Of a stretch of DNA of 64,000 nucleotides, positions 46,043-54,765 are shown piece after piece (position 1 is the stretch's first letter; the number at the start of each line of letters is the position of its first letter). Location: assembly GCF_029201445.1 (NCBI RefSeq), contig NZ_CP102381.1, positions 434,001-498,000 on the forward strand, in the 5' to 3' direction. A model generated the notes under the pieces. It had not been told where the DNA came from, searched no databases, and saw only the letters and a program-made list of their open reading frames with translations. The position numbers were made by a program, and so were the translations under genes. Source of the DNA: Thiomicrorhabdus lithotrophica. GTDB lineage: Bacteria > Pseudomonadota > Gammaproteobacteria > Thiomicrospirales > Thiomicrospiraceae.

Positions 46043-47221
46043 ATGCAGTACATTCCAGGCCTAGCTGGTGTTCCAGCTACAGAATCAAAAATATCGTTTA
46101 TTGATGGCCAAAAAGGGTTATTAACTTATCGTGGCTATGATATTCAAGAGTTAGCAGAATATTCTTCTTTTGAAGAGACAACGTTGCTGCTTTTATTTGG
46201 AGATTTGCCTACTGCAGATGAGTTAAGTCGTTTCGATTCTTTATTAAGAAACAATCGACGTATTAAATATAATATTCGTCAGATTATGCAAAACCTACCT
46301 TCTACTACTCACCCTATGCATATGCTTCAAGTGGTTGTAGCAAGTTTAGCAAGTTTTTACCCTAGTACAGAGTATATGAAAGGGGCTTCTGAAAATCAGG
46401 ACTACATTAACTCAGTTACGGTTAAGATTATTGCTCATATGGGGACTTTAGTCGCAAACTGGGAACATGTTCGTAATGGATATGACCCAATTGAGCCTCG
46501 TAAAGATCTTAATTACGCAGAAAACTTTCTTTACATGCTTAACGGTGAAGAACCAGATAAAGATTGGGCGCGTCTATTAGATGCGATTTTGATTTTACAT
46601 GCAGAGCATACCATTAATGCTTCAACCTTTACCACTATGGTAACGGGCTCTACTTTAGCTAATCCATGTTCGGTTATTGCTTCAGCCATTGCTTCGCTTT
46701 CAGGTCCTCTTCATGGTGGAGCAAACCAAAAAGTTATTGAGATGCTTGATGAGATTGGTGAACCAGAAAATGCACGTGCTTATATCGAAAAACGCTTAGC
46801 TAAAAAACAAGTTATTTGGGGAATGGGGCATCGTGAATACAAAACGAAAGATCCACGTGCTTCAATTTTGCAGAAGTTATCTACCGAAATCTTGGCAAAA
46901 AAGGATGGCGCAGGAGAGTTGAGTAAGGCGTTTGAAACAGCCAAAGAAGTTGAGAAGATTTGTGCAGAATTACTTGGGCATAAAGGTGTTTACCCAAATG
47001 TCGATTTCTATTCGGGTATTTTGTATAAAGAAATGGGCTTTGATCCAGGGTTGTTTACCCCAATTTTTGCAGTGGCGCGCTCTGCAGGCTGGATGGCTCA
47101 CTGGCGTGAACAATTACAGAATAACAAAATCTTTAGACCAACTCAGGTTTATACCGGTTCAGGCAAGTCTTGCTATATTCCAGTCGAAAAACGTGGTCAA
47201 GGAGATCATGAGTTTTTGTAA
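46043..47221 (+). CDS. Citrate synthase
   Basis: Condenses oxaloacetate with acetyl-CoA. The 392-residue protein is of the short, Bacillus/archaeal-like class (about 370-390) rather than the 427-residue E. coli GltA. It starts IPGLAGVPATESKISFIDG and has GLLTYRGYDIQELAEYSSFE. Catalytic residues appear as His in SGPLHGGANQKV, His in WGMGHREYKTKDP and Asp in YPNVDFYSG. A 2-methylcitrate synthase role is possible for this class, but no prp genes are near. It is monocistronic with a terminator directly downstream. Confidence 0.92.
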   Translation: MQYIPGLAGVPATESKISFIDGQKGLLTYRGYDIQELAEYSSFEETTLLLLFGDLPTADELSRFDSLLRNNRRIKYNIRQIMQNLPSTTHPMHMLQVVVASLASFYPSTEYMKGASENQDYINSVTVKIIAHMGTLVANWEHVRNGYDPIEPRKDLNYAENFLYMLNGEEPDKDWARLLDAILILHAEHTINASTFTTMVTGSTLANPCSVIASAIASLSGPLHGGANQKVIEMLDEIGEPENARAYIEKRLAKKQVIWGMGHREYKTKDPRASILQKLSTEILAKKDGAGELSKAFETAKEVEKICAELLGHKGVYPNVDFYSGILYKEMGFDPGLFTPIFAVARSAGWMAHWREQLQNNKIFRPTQVYTGSGKSCYIPVEKRGQGDHEFL

Positions 47222-47244
47222 TATGACTCAAGCTTATAAATGTT

Positions 47245-47282
47245 AAAAAAGCCCAGTTGGATTCCAAGCTGGGCTTTTTTTT
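47245..47282. terminator. Bidirectional terminator between citrate synthase and anmK
   Basis: AAAAAAGCCCAG pairs with CTGGGCTTTTTT around an inner TTGG/CCAA stem. A/T runs on both sides let it serve both converging genes. Confidence 0.92.
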
Positions 47283-47307
47283 AAGATATGGAAAGATAAG
47301 TTATTAT

Positions 47308-48435
47308 TTATGGATGCCAAGTACCGCCCAATACAGCATTACGTTTAGCACCCGTCACGGATGCTAACTCTACAGGTTTATTGTTTAATCTCTGTTCAGC
47401 TAGCCATGCACACATCATTGCTTCAACGGCACTAGGATTAATATCTATTAATTGACTGCTTGCAACGCTATAACTTTTTAGATGCAACTGAAGTCTTTCC
47501 AGTAAGTAGTCATTGTAGGCTCCACCACCAACAACCCATACCTTTAATGGCAGCATATCTTTTGATGAGTATTTAACGGATTTAATTTGTTGGGCAATGG
47601 ATAGCGCAGTAAGCTCGCAAAGCGTCGCAAGTAAATCGATAGCTGACATTTCAATATTCAAATTAGATAAAAGGGTTTTTACCCATTTAGCATGAAAAGT
47701 ATCCCGTCCTGTGCTCTTAGGATAGTTCGCTAAAAAATAGGGGTGTTTAAGCATCTCATTGAGCAGCTTGTTGTGTATATTTCCTTGGCGAGCATTTTTT
47801 CCTGAAGGATCATAAGGAATGTTTAATTCAGTGTGGCAAACTTCATCCATTAATGAATTACCTGGACCTGTATCCCAACCAATAATCTTTTGATTATCTT
47901 GTTTGCCAGGTAGGCAGCTAACATTAGCGATACCACCAATATTAACGACAAAACATGGATTTTCTTGTGAGAAAAGTGCTTTGTGAAATGCTGGTGCGAA
48001 GGGGGCGCCTTGTCCACCTAATGCCATATCGTCTACTCTAAAATCAGCAACGGTAGTAATCCCTGTGTTTTTTGCGATAAAAGCAGGATGACCAATTTGC
48101 AGAGTCATTGGAAGATCTGGCGCGTGGTAAATTGTCTGGCCATGACTACCAATGGCGGTGATTTTTTCAATTTTTATAGTATTTTGGCTTAACAGTGCCT
48201 GAGTCGCTGATATAAAGCTATCGGCTACTTTTTTGTGCAGTGAGCAGAACTCTTCTAAATGAATGTTTGGATTGGCGTTAAGCTTAAGAAGTGATTGCTT
48301 TAGCTGTGTAGGAAGCTCAGTTGAAATGAAATCAATTAACTGTATTTCATGGTTAGATGATTTAATTAGTGCAGCGTCAACTCCATCGGCACTCGTACCT
48401 GACATTAAGCCAATGAAGTATTTGGGTTGCTGCAT
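47308..48435 (-). CDS. anmK: Anhydro-N-acetylmuramic acid kinase
   Basis: AnmK phosphorylates and opens 1,6-anhydroMurNAc during peptidoglycan recycling. The 375-residue protein starts with the phosphate loop YFIGLMSGTSADGVDAALI, has AIGSHGQTIYHAP, VADFRVDDMALGGQGAP and the WDTGPGNSLMD motif. Its start codon abuts the stop of the M23 peptidase gene with no gap, linking recycling to wall cleavage in one operon, a common arrangement. Confidence 0.95.
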   Translation of the reverse strand: MQQPKYFIGLMSGTSADGVDAALIKSSNHEIQLIDFISTELPTQLKQSLLKLNANPNIHLEEFCSLHKKVADSFISATQALLSQNTIKIEKITAIGSHGQTIYHAPDLPMTLQIGHPAFIAKNTGITTVADFRVDDMALGGQGAPFAPAFHKALFSQENPCFVVNIGGIANVSCLPGKQDNQKIIGWDTGPGNSLMDEVCHTELNIPYDPSGKNARQGNIHNKLLNEMLKHPYFLANYPKSTGRDTFHAKWVKTLLSNLNIEMSAIDLLATLCELTALSIAQQIKSVKYSSKDMLPLKVWVVGGGAYNDYLLERLQLHLKSYSVASSQLIDINPSAVEAMMCAWLAEQRLNNKPVELASVTGAKRNAVLGGTWHP

Positions 48436-49737
48436 CTATTCAAAACTTCTGGCTATGTGTGTTCTAGTGTCTAAGCGGTCTAGTTGAGTCAACAAAAACT
48501 GACTTTTCTGTTTAAAAGCCGTTTTGTATTTTTTGGCTATAGGACCCGCAGCAGGGAATTTAACTTTTAATGGATCTACGTGTTTACCGTTAATGCGAAA
48601 CTCGTAATGAAGGTGAACACCAGTAGCTAAACCTGTTTTTCCCATGTATCCAATTACATCACCTTGTTTTACATACTGCCCTTTTTTGAACTTACCGTAT
48701 TTATTTAGGTGGCCATAAACCGTCATGTATTTACCAGCGTGTTGAATTTTAATGTAGTTACCGTAACCTGTGCCTCTACCTCGTTGGATTATTTTTCCGC
48801 TACCTGTTGCACGTATAGGCGTATTTAGTGGCCCTCCGTAATCGACACCACGATGCGAACGCCACTTTTTTAGTACTGGGTGGAAGCGTTTAGGGTTGAA
48901 TTTAGAGGTAATGCGAACATAGTCGACAGGAGCGCGTAAAAAGGCTTTCTTAAGGTTTTTACCTTTTTCATTATAAAAACCAATGACTTCTTTTTTATCT
49001 CTTAAGACAAAAGCATTATGTTGGTGTTTACCGCCGCCAGTCGTGATTTGAGCGGCTAGAATATCACCATCGCCAAGGTATTCACCATTTAAGTAACGAG
49101 TCTCATAAATAACTTTAAAGTAGTCGCCTTTACGTAATTCATGTAAAAAATCAATATCCCATGCGTACATGTCAGCAAGTTGCATAATGCTTCTAGCGCT
49201 TAAACCTGCGCGCTGAGCAGCAAGGTAAAAAGCCCCGTTTATTTCGCCGTAAGCTGTTTCTGTACGAATTTCAACAGCTGATTTTTTTTCATTTATTTGA
49301 TAGCCAGTATCGGTTTTAACTACTTCATAGGCGAGCGTTTTTGTTTTTGGGTAAAGAATTCTCTGTAAGTGGTCATTTTTATCTACCCAAACCGTTATTT
49401 CATCACCCACGCGTAGATTGGTAATCAAGTTACTATTTTTTAAACGTCCAATGTTATAGGTTGTTGATGCGGTGACGTTAACACGATCTAGTGCGGTGCT
49501 TAAAGAATCGTTTCTACCAATTTTAATCTTGTGTGCTTGCCATTTGGAATCTTCAGAAGTCTTTTTTAATTCCGTATGGTTTGTTGTTGTCTCAACTGCT
49601 TGAGGGAGTGGCAGGGCGATTTTTTTTAGTGGTAAATTAGCAATGGAAGAGGTGGGTAAAAAACTGATAGCCGTGACCAGCGCAATTGATGCGATTGCTA
49701 ATTTAGACATTTTGGATGACATAAGCCAATTTTTCAT
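48436..49737 (-). CDS. M23-family peptidoglycan DD-endopeptidase (MepM-like)
   Basis: A 433-residue envelope protease that cuts peptide crosslinks for wall growth. An N-terminal signal anchor (about 10-30) is followed by an OapA/LysM-like region (IKIGRNDSLSTALDRVNV) and the C-terminal LytM domain at about 285-385. Zinc ligands are His and Asp in SHRGVDYGG and the last His of HLHYEFRING. The start at 49737 (MKNWLMSSKM) is preferred; the open frame runs nine codons further to a TTG. It overlaps translationally with anmK. Close to E. coli MepM (YebA) in layout. Confidence 0.91.
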   Translation of the reverse strand: MKNWLMSSKMSKLAIASIALVTAISFLPTSSIANLPLKKIALPLPQAVETTTNHTELKKTSEDSKWQAHKIKIGRNDSLSTALDRVNVTASTTYNIGRLKNSNLITNLRVGDEITVWVDKNDHLQRILYPKTKTLAYEVVKTDTGYQINEKKSAVEIRTETAYGEINGAFYLAAQRAGLSARSIMQLADMYAWDIDFLHELRKGDYFKVIYETRYLNGEYLGDGDILAAQITTGGGKHQHNAFVLRDKKEVIGFYNEKGKNLKKAFLRAPVDYVRITSKFNPKRFHPVLKKWRSHRGVDYGGPLNTPIRATGSGKIIQRGRGTGYGNYIKIQHAGKYMTVYGHLNKYGKFKKGQYVKQGDVIGYMGKTGLATGVHLHYEFRINGKHVDPLKVKFPAAGPIAKKYKTAFKQKSQFLLTQLDRLDTRTHIARSFE

Positions 49738-49895
49738 GTTGGGTCTTGTATTTGTTTTTATCAATAAAATTATAATTCATTATAACCAAATAATGAGGCG
49801 CCTGAGTAGCCTGACATGGCTTTTTTCGAGTTATTTTATCTTTTTTCTTATATATGGATAAGTTTAATTTATATATTAAATGTATTCTTGAATGA

Positions 49896-50150
49896 TTAAG
49901 CTAGTTTTACTTGAATGGTAATGTCGCATCCATACTCTGTTGGCACCGTATTTATAAGTTGATGTTTATTGACTTTGGTCCAGCTTGAAATGTCTTTTTC
50001 AGCCCCAGTATCGGTACAAGCAATGCATATCAAATCACCAGGCCTGCTCTTTCTGACTTGTTGCTGTAATTTTATGACAGGCATTGGGCATTTTAGGCCT
50101 TTGGCGTCAACTAAAATGGTATTGGAGGAGTCGGTTGTTTCTAAGCTCAT
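49896..50150 (-). CDS. TusA/SirA-like sulfur carrier protein
   Basis: A small cytosolic sulfurtransferase-like protein. The 84 residues contain the defining Cys-Pro-x-Pro motif (DAKGLKCPMPVIKLQQ) and the DTGAEKDISSWTKVN segment. TusA relays sulfur for tRNA thiolation, and TusA-like proteins also feed sulfur oxidation in Thiomicrospira-type bacteria, so both roles are open. The ATG at 50150 (MSLETT) has AGGA six bases ahead; two upstream in-frame ATGs are less well placed. It is divergent from glyQ. Its codons SRPGDL hold a variant palindrome in the uncommon frame. Confidence 0.88.
   Translation of the reverse strand: MSLETTDSSNTILVDAKGLKCPMPVIKLQQQVRKSRPGDLICIACTDTGAEKDISSWTKVNKHQLINTVPTEYGCDITIQVKLA
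50037..50048. repeat. Iterated palindrome copy 19, variant, in the TusA-like gene
   Basis: ACCAGGCCTGCT; core at 50039-50046. Read as Ser-Arg-Pro-Gly, outside the usual frame. Confidence 0.65.
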
Positions 50151-50237
50151 ATTCATTCCTATGTCATTCAGGCCAATAAACTTTAAAACGAGAGTGCTTT
50201 TCATCAAAAAAAGTCACATCTATTGGATTTTTGTGCG

Positions 50238-50265
50238 TTATTGAATGGCTAAAATACGTTATAAT
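50238..50265 (+). promoter_or_regulatory. Probable promoter of the glyQ operon
   Basis: TATAAT at 50260-50265 with a weak -35 box TTATTG at 50238-50243 (16-base spacer). It gives a leader of about 145 bases before the glyQ GTG. Confidence 0.5.
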
Positions 50266-50286
50266 TGTTCGAATTTTACAAGCAAA

Positions 50287-50408
50287 ATTCCACTTCATCA
50301 GTATTTAATTCTTACATGATGTTTAGTGGAATGCAAAGACAAAAGTATTCTTTGTAACCTTTGTTATGAGAGCGTTTTCTCCTACAAAGGTCTCATTATT
50401 TAAAGAGG
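50287..50408 (+). promoter_or_regulatory. glyQ leader with successive and competing hairpins
   Basis: ATTCCACT (50287) pairs with AGTGGAAT (50325) enclosing CATCA/TGATG, and ACCTTTGT (50357-50364) pairs with ACAAAGGT (50384-50391). AACCTTT could instead pair, with one bulge, with the ribosome binding site AAAGAGGTT at 50402-50410. This is the geometry of a translational switch. No T-box signature was seen. Confidence 0.4.
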
Positions 50409-50416
50409 TTTTGACT

Positions 50417-51334
50417 GTGTCGGCACAAGCAGCAACAGATATTCGCACGTTTCAGGGGTTAATTCAGACTCTACAGGCCTATTGGGCAGAGCAAGGTTGT
50501 GTCGTAATGCAACCTTATGACAATGAAATGGGGGCGGGGACGTTTCACCCATCAACATTTTTAAGATCTATTGGTCCAGAGCCATGGCGTGCAGCTTATG
50601 TTCAGCCTTGTCGTCGCCCTACCGATGGTCGTTATGGTGAAAACCCAAACCGTTTACAACACTATTACCAGTTTCAGGTAATGTTGAAACCATCGCCAGA
50701 TAATATCCAAGAGTTGTATTTAAACTCTTTAAAAGTGATGGGTGTTGACCCTCTAGAACATGATATTCGTTTTGTTGAAGATAACTGGGAGTCTCCAACC
50801 CTAGGTGCATGGGGACTGGGTTGGGAAGTATGGATGAACGGAATGGAAGTGACTCAGTTTACCTATTTCCAACAAGTAGGTGGATTGGAATGTCGTCCGG
50901 TAACAGGTGAAATCACCTATGGTCTTGAGCGTATTGCGATGTATCTGCAAGGCGTCGATTCAGTTTACGATTTGGTTTGGGTAGACGGCCCAGAAGGTAA
51001 GGTGACTTACGGTGATGTTTTTCACCAGAACGAAGTTGAAATGTCGACTTATAACTTTGAAAAAGCCGATACCGCAATTTTATTCAGAACCTTTGATGAA
51101 TGTGAGCAAATATTTGCCAAATTAGTTGAAGATAAACTTCCTTTACCTGCTTATGAGCAAGTATTAAAAGCTTCTCATGCATTTAACATGTTAGACGCAC
51201 GTCATGCAATCAGTGTGACTGAGCGCGCACGTTTTATCGGACGTGTGCGTACTATGGCTAAGCAGATTGCTGAATCTTATTACGAAGGTCGTGAAGCTTT
51301 AGGGTTCCCATTAGTGAAAGAGGAGACTAAATAA
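50417..51334 (+). CDS. glyQ: Glycyl-tRNA synthetase alpha subunit
   Basis: Catalytic subunit of the bacterial alpha2beta2 glycyl-tRNA synthetase. The 305-residue product has [38 protein letters not shown] and the [13 protein letters not shown] segment. I chose the GTG at 50417 because AAAGAGG precedes it by eight bases and the length then matches the family; an ATG 17 codons upstream has no binding site and would absorb leader structure. Its stop overlaps the glyS start by one base. Confidence 0.95.
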   Translation: MSAQAATDIRTFQGLIQTLQAYWAEQGCVVMQPYDNEMGAGTFHPSTFLRSIGPEPWRAAYVQPCRRPTDGRYGENPNRLQHYYQFQVMLKPSPDNIQELYLNSLKVMGVDPLEHDIRFVEDNWESPTLGAWGLGWEVWMNGMEVTQFTYFQQVGGLECRPVTGEITYGLERIAMYLQGVDSVYDLVWVDGPEGKVTYGDVFHQNEVEMSTYNFEKADTAILFRTFDECEQIFAKLVEDKLPLPAYEQVLKASHAFNMLDARHAISVTERARFIGRVRTMAKQIAESYYEGREALGFPLVKEETK

Positions 51335-53406
51335 TGAGTATTCAAACAGAAGCATTTTTAGTTGAAATCGGAACCGAAGAGTTACCACCAAAAGCGCTAA
51401 ATAAATTAGCGAACGCATTTGCATCAGGGATTGAAGCAGGTCTGCAAGAAGCAGAGTTAGCTTATGGCGATATAACCATTTATGCGGCACCTCGTCGTTT
51501 AGCGGTGATGATTGATGCGATGCAATTAGAACAAGCGGATAAAGTGGTTGAGCGTAAAGGCCCAGCAAAAAAAGCAGGCTTTGATGCGGACGGCAATCCA
51601 ACTAAGGCATTACAAGGTTTTGCTCGTGGTTGCGGCGCCGCTGTTGAAGATTTAATTGAGATTGAAACCGATAAAGGTATCTGGATGGCTTACAACCTTG
51701 AGCAAAAAGGTCAACCAGCAACAGAGCTTTTACCGGATATTGTCAATCAGTCTTTAGCTAAACTTCCGATTCCTAAGCGTATGCGATGGGGAAGTTCAGA
51801 TGTAGAATTTGTTAGACCTGTTCATTGGGCATTAATGTTACTAGGTAGTGACATAGTTCCTGCCACTATCTTAGGTCATTCAACCTCTAATACTACGCAA
51901 GGCCACCGTTTCCATGCACCAGGCCTGCTAACTATTTCTAAGCCAAGTGAATATGCTAACAAGCTTGAAACAGAAGGTTATGTTTTAGCTGACTTTGCAA
52001 AGCGTTCAGCTCGCATTGAAAAACAAGTGATTGCAGCGGCTAAGAAAGCGGGTGGTAATGCGGTTATTGATGCTGACTTATTAGAAGAAGTGACTGCGCT
52101 AAACGAATGGCCTACTGCTGTGGTTGGTGAGTTTGATCAAACTTTCTTATCAGTTCCTGCTGAAGCTTTGGTCTCTGCAATGGCTGGACATCAAAAATAT
52201 TTCCATATGCTAGATAATGATGGAAAATTGATGGCTAACTTCATCACCATCAGTAATATTGAAAGTTCAAATCCAGAGTCGGTTAAATACGGTAATGAGC
52301 GTGTTATTCGTCCACGTTTAGCGGATGCTAAATTCTTCTGGGATCAAGATCGTAAACAGCCTTTAGATGATTTTTTACCAAGATTAAAAACCGTTGTTTT
52401 CCAACAGCAGTTAGGGACTTTGTTTGACAAGGTTGAGCGTTTAGAAACATTAAGTGTCAAAATTGGTAAGCCATTAGGTGTGGATGGTGCTTTTTGTGAG
52501 AGAGCTGCGCGTTTATCGAAGTGTGATTTGATGTCTGAAATGGTTGGCGAATTTCCTGATCTTCAAGGTGTTATGGGACGTTATTACGCAACGGCTCAAA
52601 ACGAACATGATAATGTTGCCGAAGCGATTGATGCTCAGTATCAACCACGTTTTGCAGGTGATAGCCTACCAGAGTCTGCAGTTGCACAATCTTTAGCGAT
52701 TGCCGATAAACTAGATACGATTACCGGTATTTACGGTATTGGTCAATTACCAACAGGTGATAAAGACCCGTTTGCTCTGCGTCGTGCCGCTTTGGGTCTG
52801 TTGCGTATTATGATTGAAAAAAATCTAGACTTGGATTTACGTCTGTTGATTCAATTTAGTTTAGAGCTGCACCCAAATGTGAAGTCTGATGATAAGTTAG
52901 TAGATGAAATTTATGACTTTATTGTGAGTCGTTTGCGTGCGTATTATGCCGATAAAGGGATTTCAGCAGAGCAGTTTGAAGCGGTACGTGTTTGTCGTCC
53001 TGCACATCCAATTGATTTTGCTCAGCGTATTGAAGCGGTTAAGCAGTTCAGTCAAATGGACGGTTCTGAGAGCTTGAGTGCAGCCAATAAACGTATTAGC
53101 AATATTCTCAAGAAAGTTGATGGTGCAATTGCTGAAACAGTTAATCCAGATCTATTTACTGAAGATGCAGAAACCAATTTATGGAATACTTTAGATGCTT
53201 TACGTGAAACGGTAAGTCAACAAATTGCTGGTCGTGACTATATTGCTGCCATCTCTGAACTATCAACGATTAGAGAAGCAGTAGACACTTTCTTTGATGA
53301 TGTGATGGTTATGGCGGATGATGAAGCCGTTAAGCAAAACCGCTTGGCGCTATTAAATCAGATTTATCAGTTGTTCTTACAAGTTGCGGATATTTCACGC
53401 CTGTAA
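51334..53406 (+). CDS. glyS: Glycyl-tRNA synthetase beta subunit
   Basis: The beta subunit binds tRNA-Gly and is needed for activity. The 690-residue protein starts with the family motif FLVEIGTEELPPKALNKLA, includes GPAKKAGFDADGNPTKALQGF split by the usual linker and has a C-terminal anticodon-binding-like helical domain (ANKRISNILKKVDG). Length is normal. It overlaps glyQ by one base. A variant palindrome is in frame at APGLLT. Confidence 0.96.
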   Translation: MSIQTEAFLVEIGTEELPPKALNKLANAFASGIEAGLQEAELAYGDITIYAAPRRLAVMIDAMQLEQADKVVERKGPAKKAGFDADGNPTKALQGFARGCGAAVEDLIEIETDKGIWMAYNLEQKGQPATELLPDIVNQSLAKLPIPKRMRWGSSDVEFVRPVHWALMLLGSDIVPATILGHSTSNTTQGHRFHAPGLLTISKPSEYANKLETEGYVLADFAKRSARIEKQVIAAAKKAGGNAVIDADLLEEVTALNEWPTAVVGEFDQTFLSVPAEALVSAMAGHQKYFHMLDNDGKLMANFITISNIESSNPESVKYGNERVIRPRLADAKFFWDQDRKQPLDDFLPRLKTVVFQQQLGTLFDKVERLETLSVKIGKPLGVDGAFCERAARLSKCDLMSEMVGEFPDLQGVMGRYYATAQNEHDNVAEAIDAQYQPRFAGDSLPESAVAQSLAIADKLDTITGIYGIGQLPTGDKDPFALRRAALGLLRIMIEKNLDLDLRLLIQFSLELHPNVKSDDKLVDEIYDFIVSRLRAYYADKGISAEQFEAVRVCRPAHPIDFAQRIEAVKQFSQMDGSESLSAANKRISNILKKVDGAIAETVNPDLFTEDAETNLWNTLDALRETVSQQIAGRDYIAAISELSTIREAVDTFFDDVMVMADDEAVKQNRLALLNQIYQLFLQVADISRL
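51918..51929. repeat. Iterated palindrome copy 20, variant, in glyS
   Basis: ACCAGGCCTGCT; core at 51920-51927. Reads Pro-Gly-Leu-Leu. Confidence 0.7.
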
Positions 53407-53437
53407 AGGTGGTTTTAATAACGTTTTGCAATAAATT

Positions 53438-53464
53438 TCCCGCTTCGGCGGGATTTTGCGTTTT
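53438..53464 (+). terminator. Hairpin with UUCG loop after glyS
   Basis: TCCCGC-TTCG-GCGGGA at 53438-53453, followed by TTTTGCGTTTT. It should terminate part of the glyQS transcript; some read-through may feed gmhB and the genes beyond. Confidence 0.7.
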
Positions 53465-53479
53465 ATGGATAAATGAAAC

Positions 53480-54016
53480 ATGACTCAAAAAATTATTGTT
53501 CTTGATCGTGATGGTGTTATTAACGAAGATTCTGATGCGTTTATTAAATCAGCAGAAGAGTGGGTTCCTGTTGCAGGAAGTATTGAAGCCATTAAGTGTC
53601 TAAAAGAAGCAGGTTGGATTGTCGCGGTTGCCACCAACCAGTCAGGTATTAAACGCGGTTATTATTCTCATCAGACCTTAAGTGAGATGCATCAAAAGTT
53701 TGTAGATTTGTTAGATGGATATACCGTTGATTGGATTAGTTATGCGCCTTATTTAACGGAAGATAATTCACCAGCCAGAAAGCCTGGAACCGGAATGCTG
53801 CAAGCGATTGAAAATCGTTTTGGATGCAGTTTAGCCAATGCGCCAATGGTTGGTGATACTATGGCAGATATAAATGTGGCATTGGCAAAATCAATGCAAC
53901 CTTACCTCGTTAGAACCGGTAAAGGTAAACGTACCTTAGCGACTGGAGATAGTCGTTTACAAAATATACCTGTTTATGACAATTTACACGCTGTTGTGGA
54001 GGCGTTATTAGCATGA
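53480..54016 (+). CDS. gmhB: D-glycero-beta-D-manno-heptose-1,7-bisphosphate 7-phosphatase
   Basis: GmhB is a HAD phosphatase in LPS heptose synthesis. The 178-residue protein has the nucleophile motif VLDRDGVINEDSD, the second motif VATNQSGIKRGYY and the late MVGDTMADINVA. The Cys-His-Cys-Cys zinc loop of E. coli GmhB is missing: the matching stretch reads YAPYLTEDNSPARKPG. A zinc-free variant of the same enzyme is the simplest view, although a related HAD phosphatase cannot be excluded. It overlaps plsC by four bases (ATGA), the usual glyQS-gmhB-plsC order. Confidence 0.85.
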   Translation: MTQKIIVLDRDGVINEDSDAFIKSAEEWVPVAGSIEAIKCLKEAGWIVAVATNQSGIKRGYYSHQTLSEMHQKFVDLLDGYTVDWISYAPYLTEDNSPARKPGTGMLQAIENRFGCSLANAPMVGDTMADINVALAKSMQPYLVRTGKGKRTLATGDSRLQNIPVYDNLHAVVEALLA

Positions 54017-54765
54017 AAATAATTTGGTTTTTACGTTCTGTTTTATTTGCATTGGGGCAAGTAACAACATTGGTTTTTTTCTCTCTTTTGGGGCAGTTAA
54101 CACGCCCGTTTTCATTTGCTACTCGTTACCAGTTTATGCACTACTGGGCTAAGTTTTGTTTAGTTTGGGTGCGTTGGACTTGTGGAGTTAAGTATTCCGT
54201 ACATGGTGCCGATAATATTGATAGGCAAAACGCTGGCTTAATCCTTGCTAGGCATGAGTCGGCATGGGAAACATTAGCCTTTCAAGCGATATTTCCAAGA
54301 CAGGCTTATGTGCTTAAGCGTGAACTTCTTAAAATTCCATTCTTTGGGTGGGGTATGGCATTACTTAACCCGATTGCCATTGATAGAGGCGCAGGTCGAA
54401 AGGCTTTGAACCAATTGGTCAAAGAGGGTACAGCCCGACTACAGAAAGGTGATTGGGTTGTTGTATTTCCAGAAGGCACAAGAATGCCAGCAGGCGAGCT
54501 AGGAAAGATTAATATTGGTGGGGCAATGTTGGCCACCAAATCAAAAGCGCCTGTTTACTTGGTGGCACATAATGCCGGCAGTTACTGGCCTAAAAACAGT
54601 TTTATAAAAACACCCGGTACGATTGATGTTTATATCAGTCCACCTCTAGATGTGGCAGACATGTCTGCTTCTGAAGTTAATCAACAGGTAGAGAATTGGC
54701 TCAGTCAACACTTAACATCCACTGAAACAAAGGGTGCAAAAGAGGAGACTGTCCAACCCCAATAA
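54013..54765 (+). CDS. plsC: 1-acyl-sn-glycerol-3-phosphate acyltransferase
   Basis: PlsC acylates lysophosphatidate to phosphatidate in the inner membrane. The 250-residue protein has an N-terminal membrane helix, the acceptor motif as HESAWET (His-x4-Glu in place of the textbook His-x4-Asp, seen in this subgroup of PlsC proteins), NPIAIDRGAGRKAL and FPEGTRM. Its ATG overlaps the gmhB stop and the MotA-like start codon follows its stop with no gap, so translation of all three is probably coupled. Confidence 0.9.
   Translation: MKIIWFLRSVLFALGQVTTLVFFSLLGQLTRPFSFATRYQFMHYWAKFCLVWVRWTCGVKYSVHGADNIDRQNAGLILARHESAWETLAFQAIFPRQAYVLKRELLKIPFFGWGMALLNPIAIDRGAGRKALNQLVKEGTARLQKGDWVVVFPEGTRMPAGELGKINIGGAMLATKSKAPVYLVAHNAGSYWPKNSFIKTPGTIDVYISPPLDVADMSASEVNQQVENWLSQHLTSTETKGAKEETVQPQ

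Noticed and set aside
50287-50408. T-box riboswitch before glyQ
   Set aside because: No T-box signature (AGGGTGGNACCGCG-like) or terminator/antiterminator pair is present.
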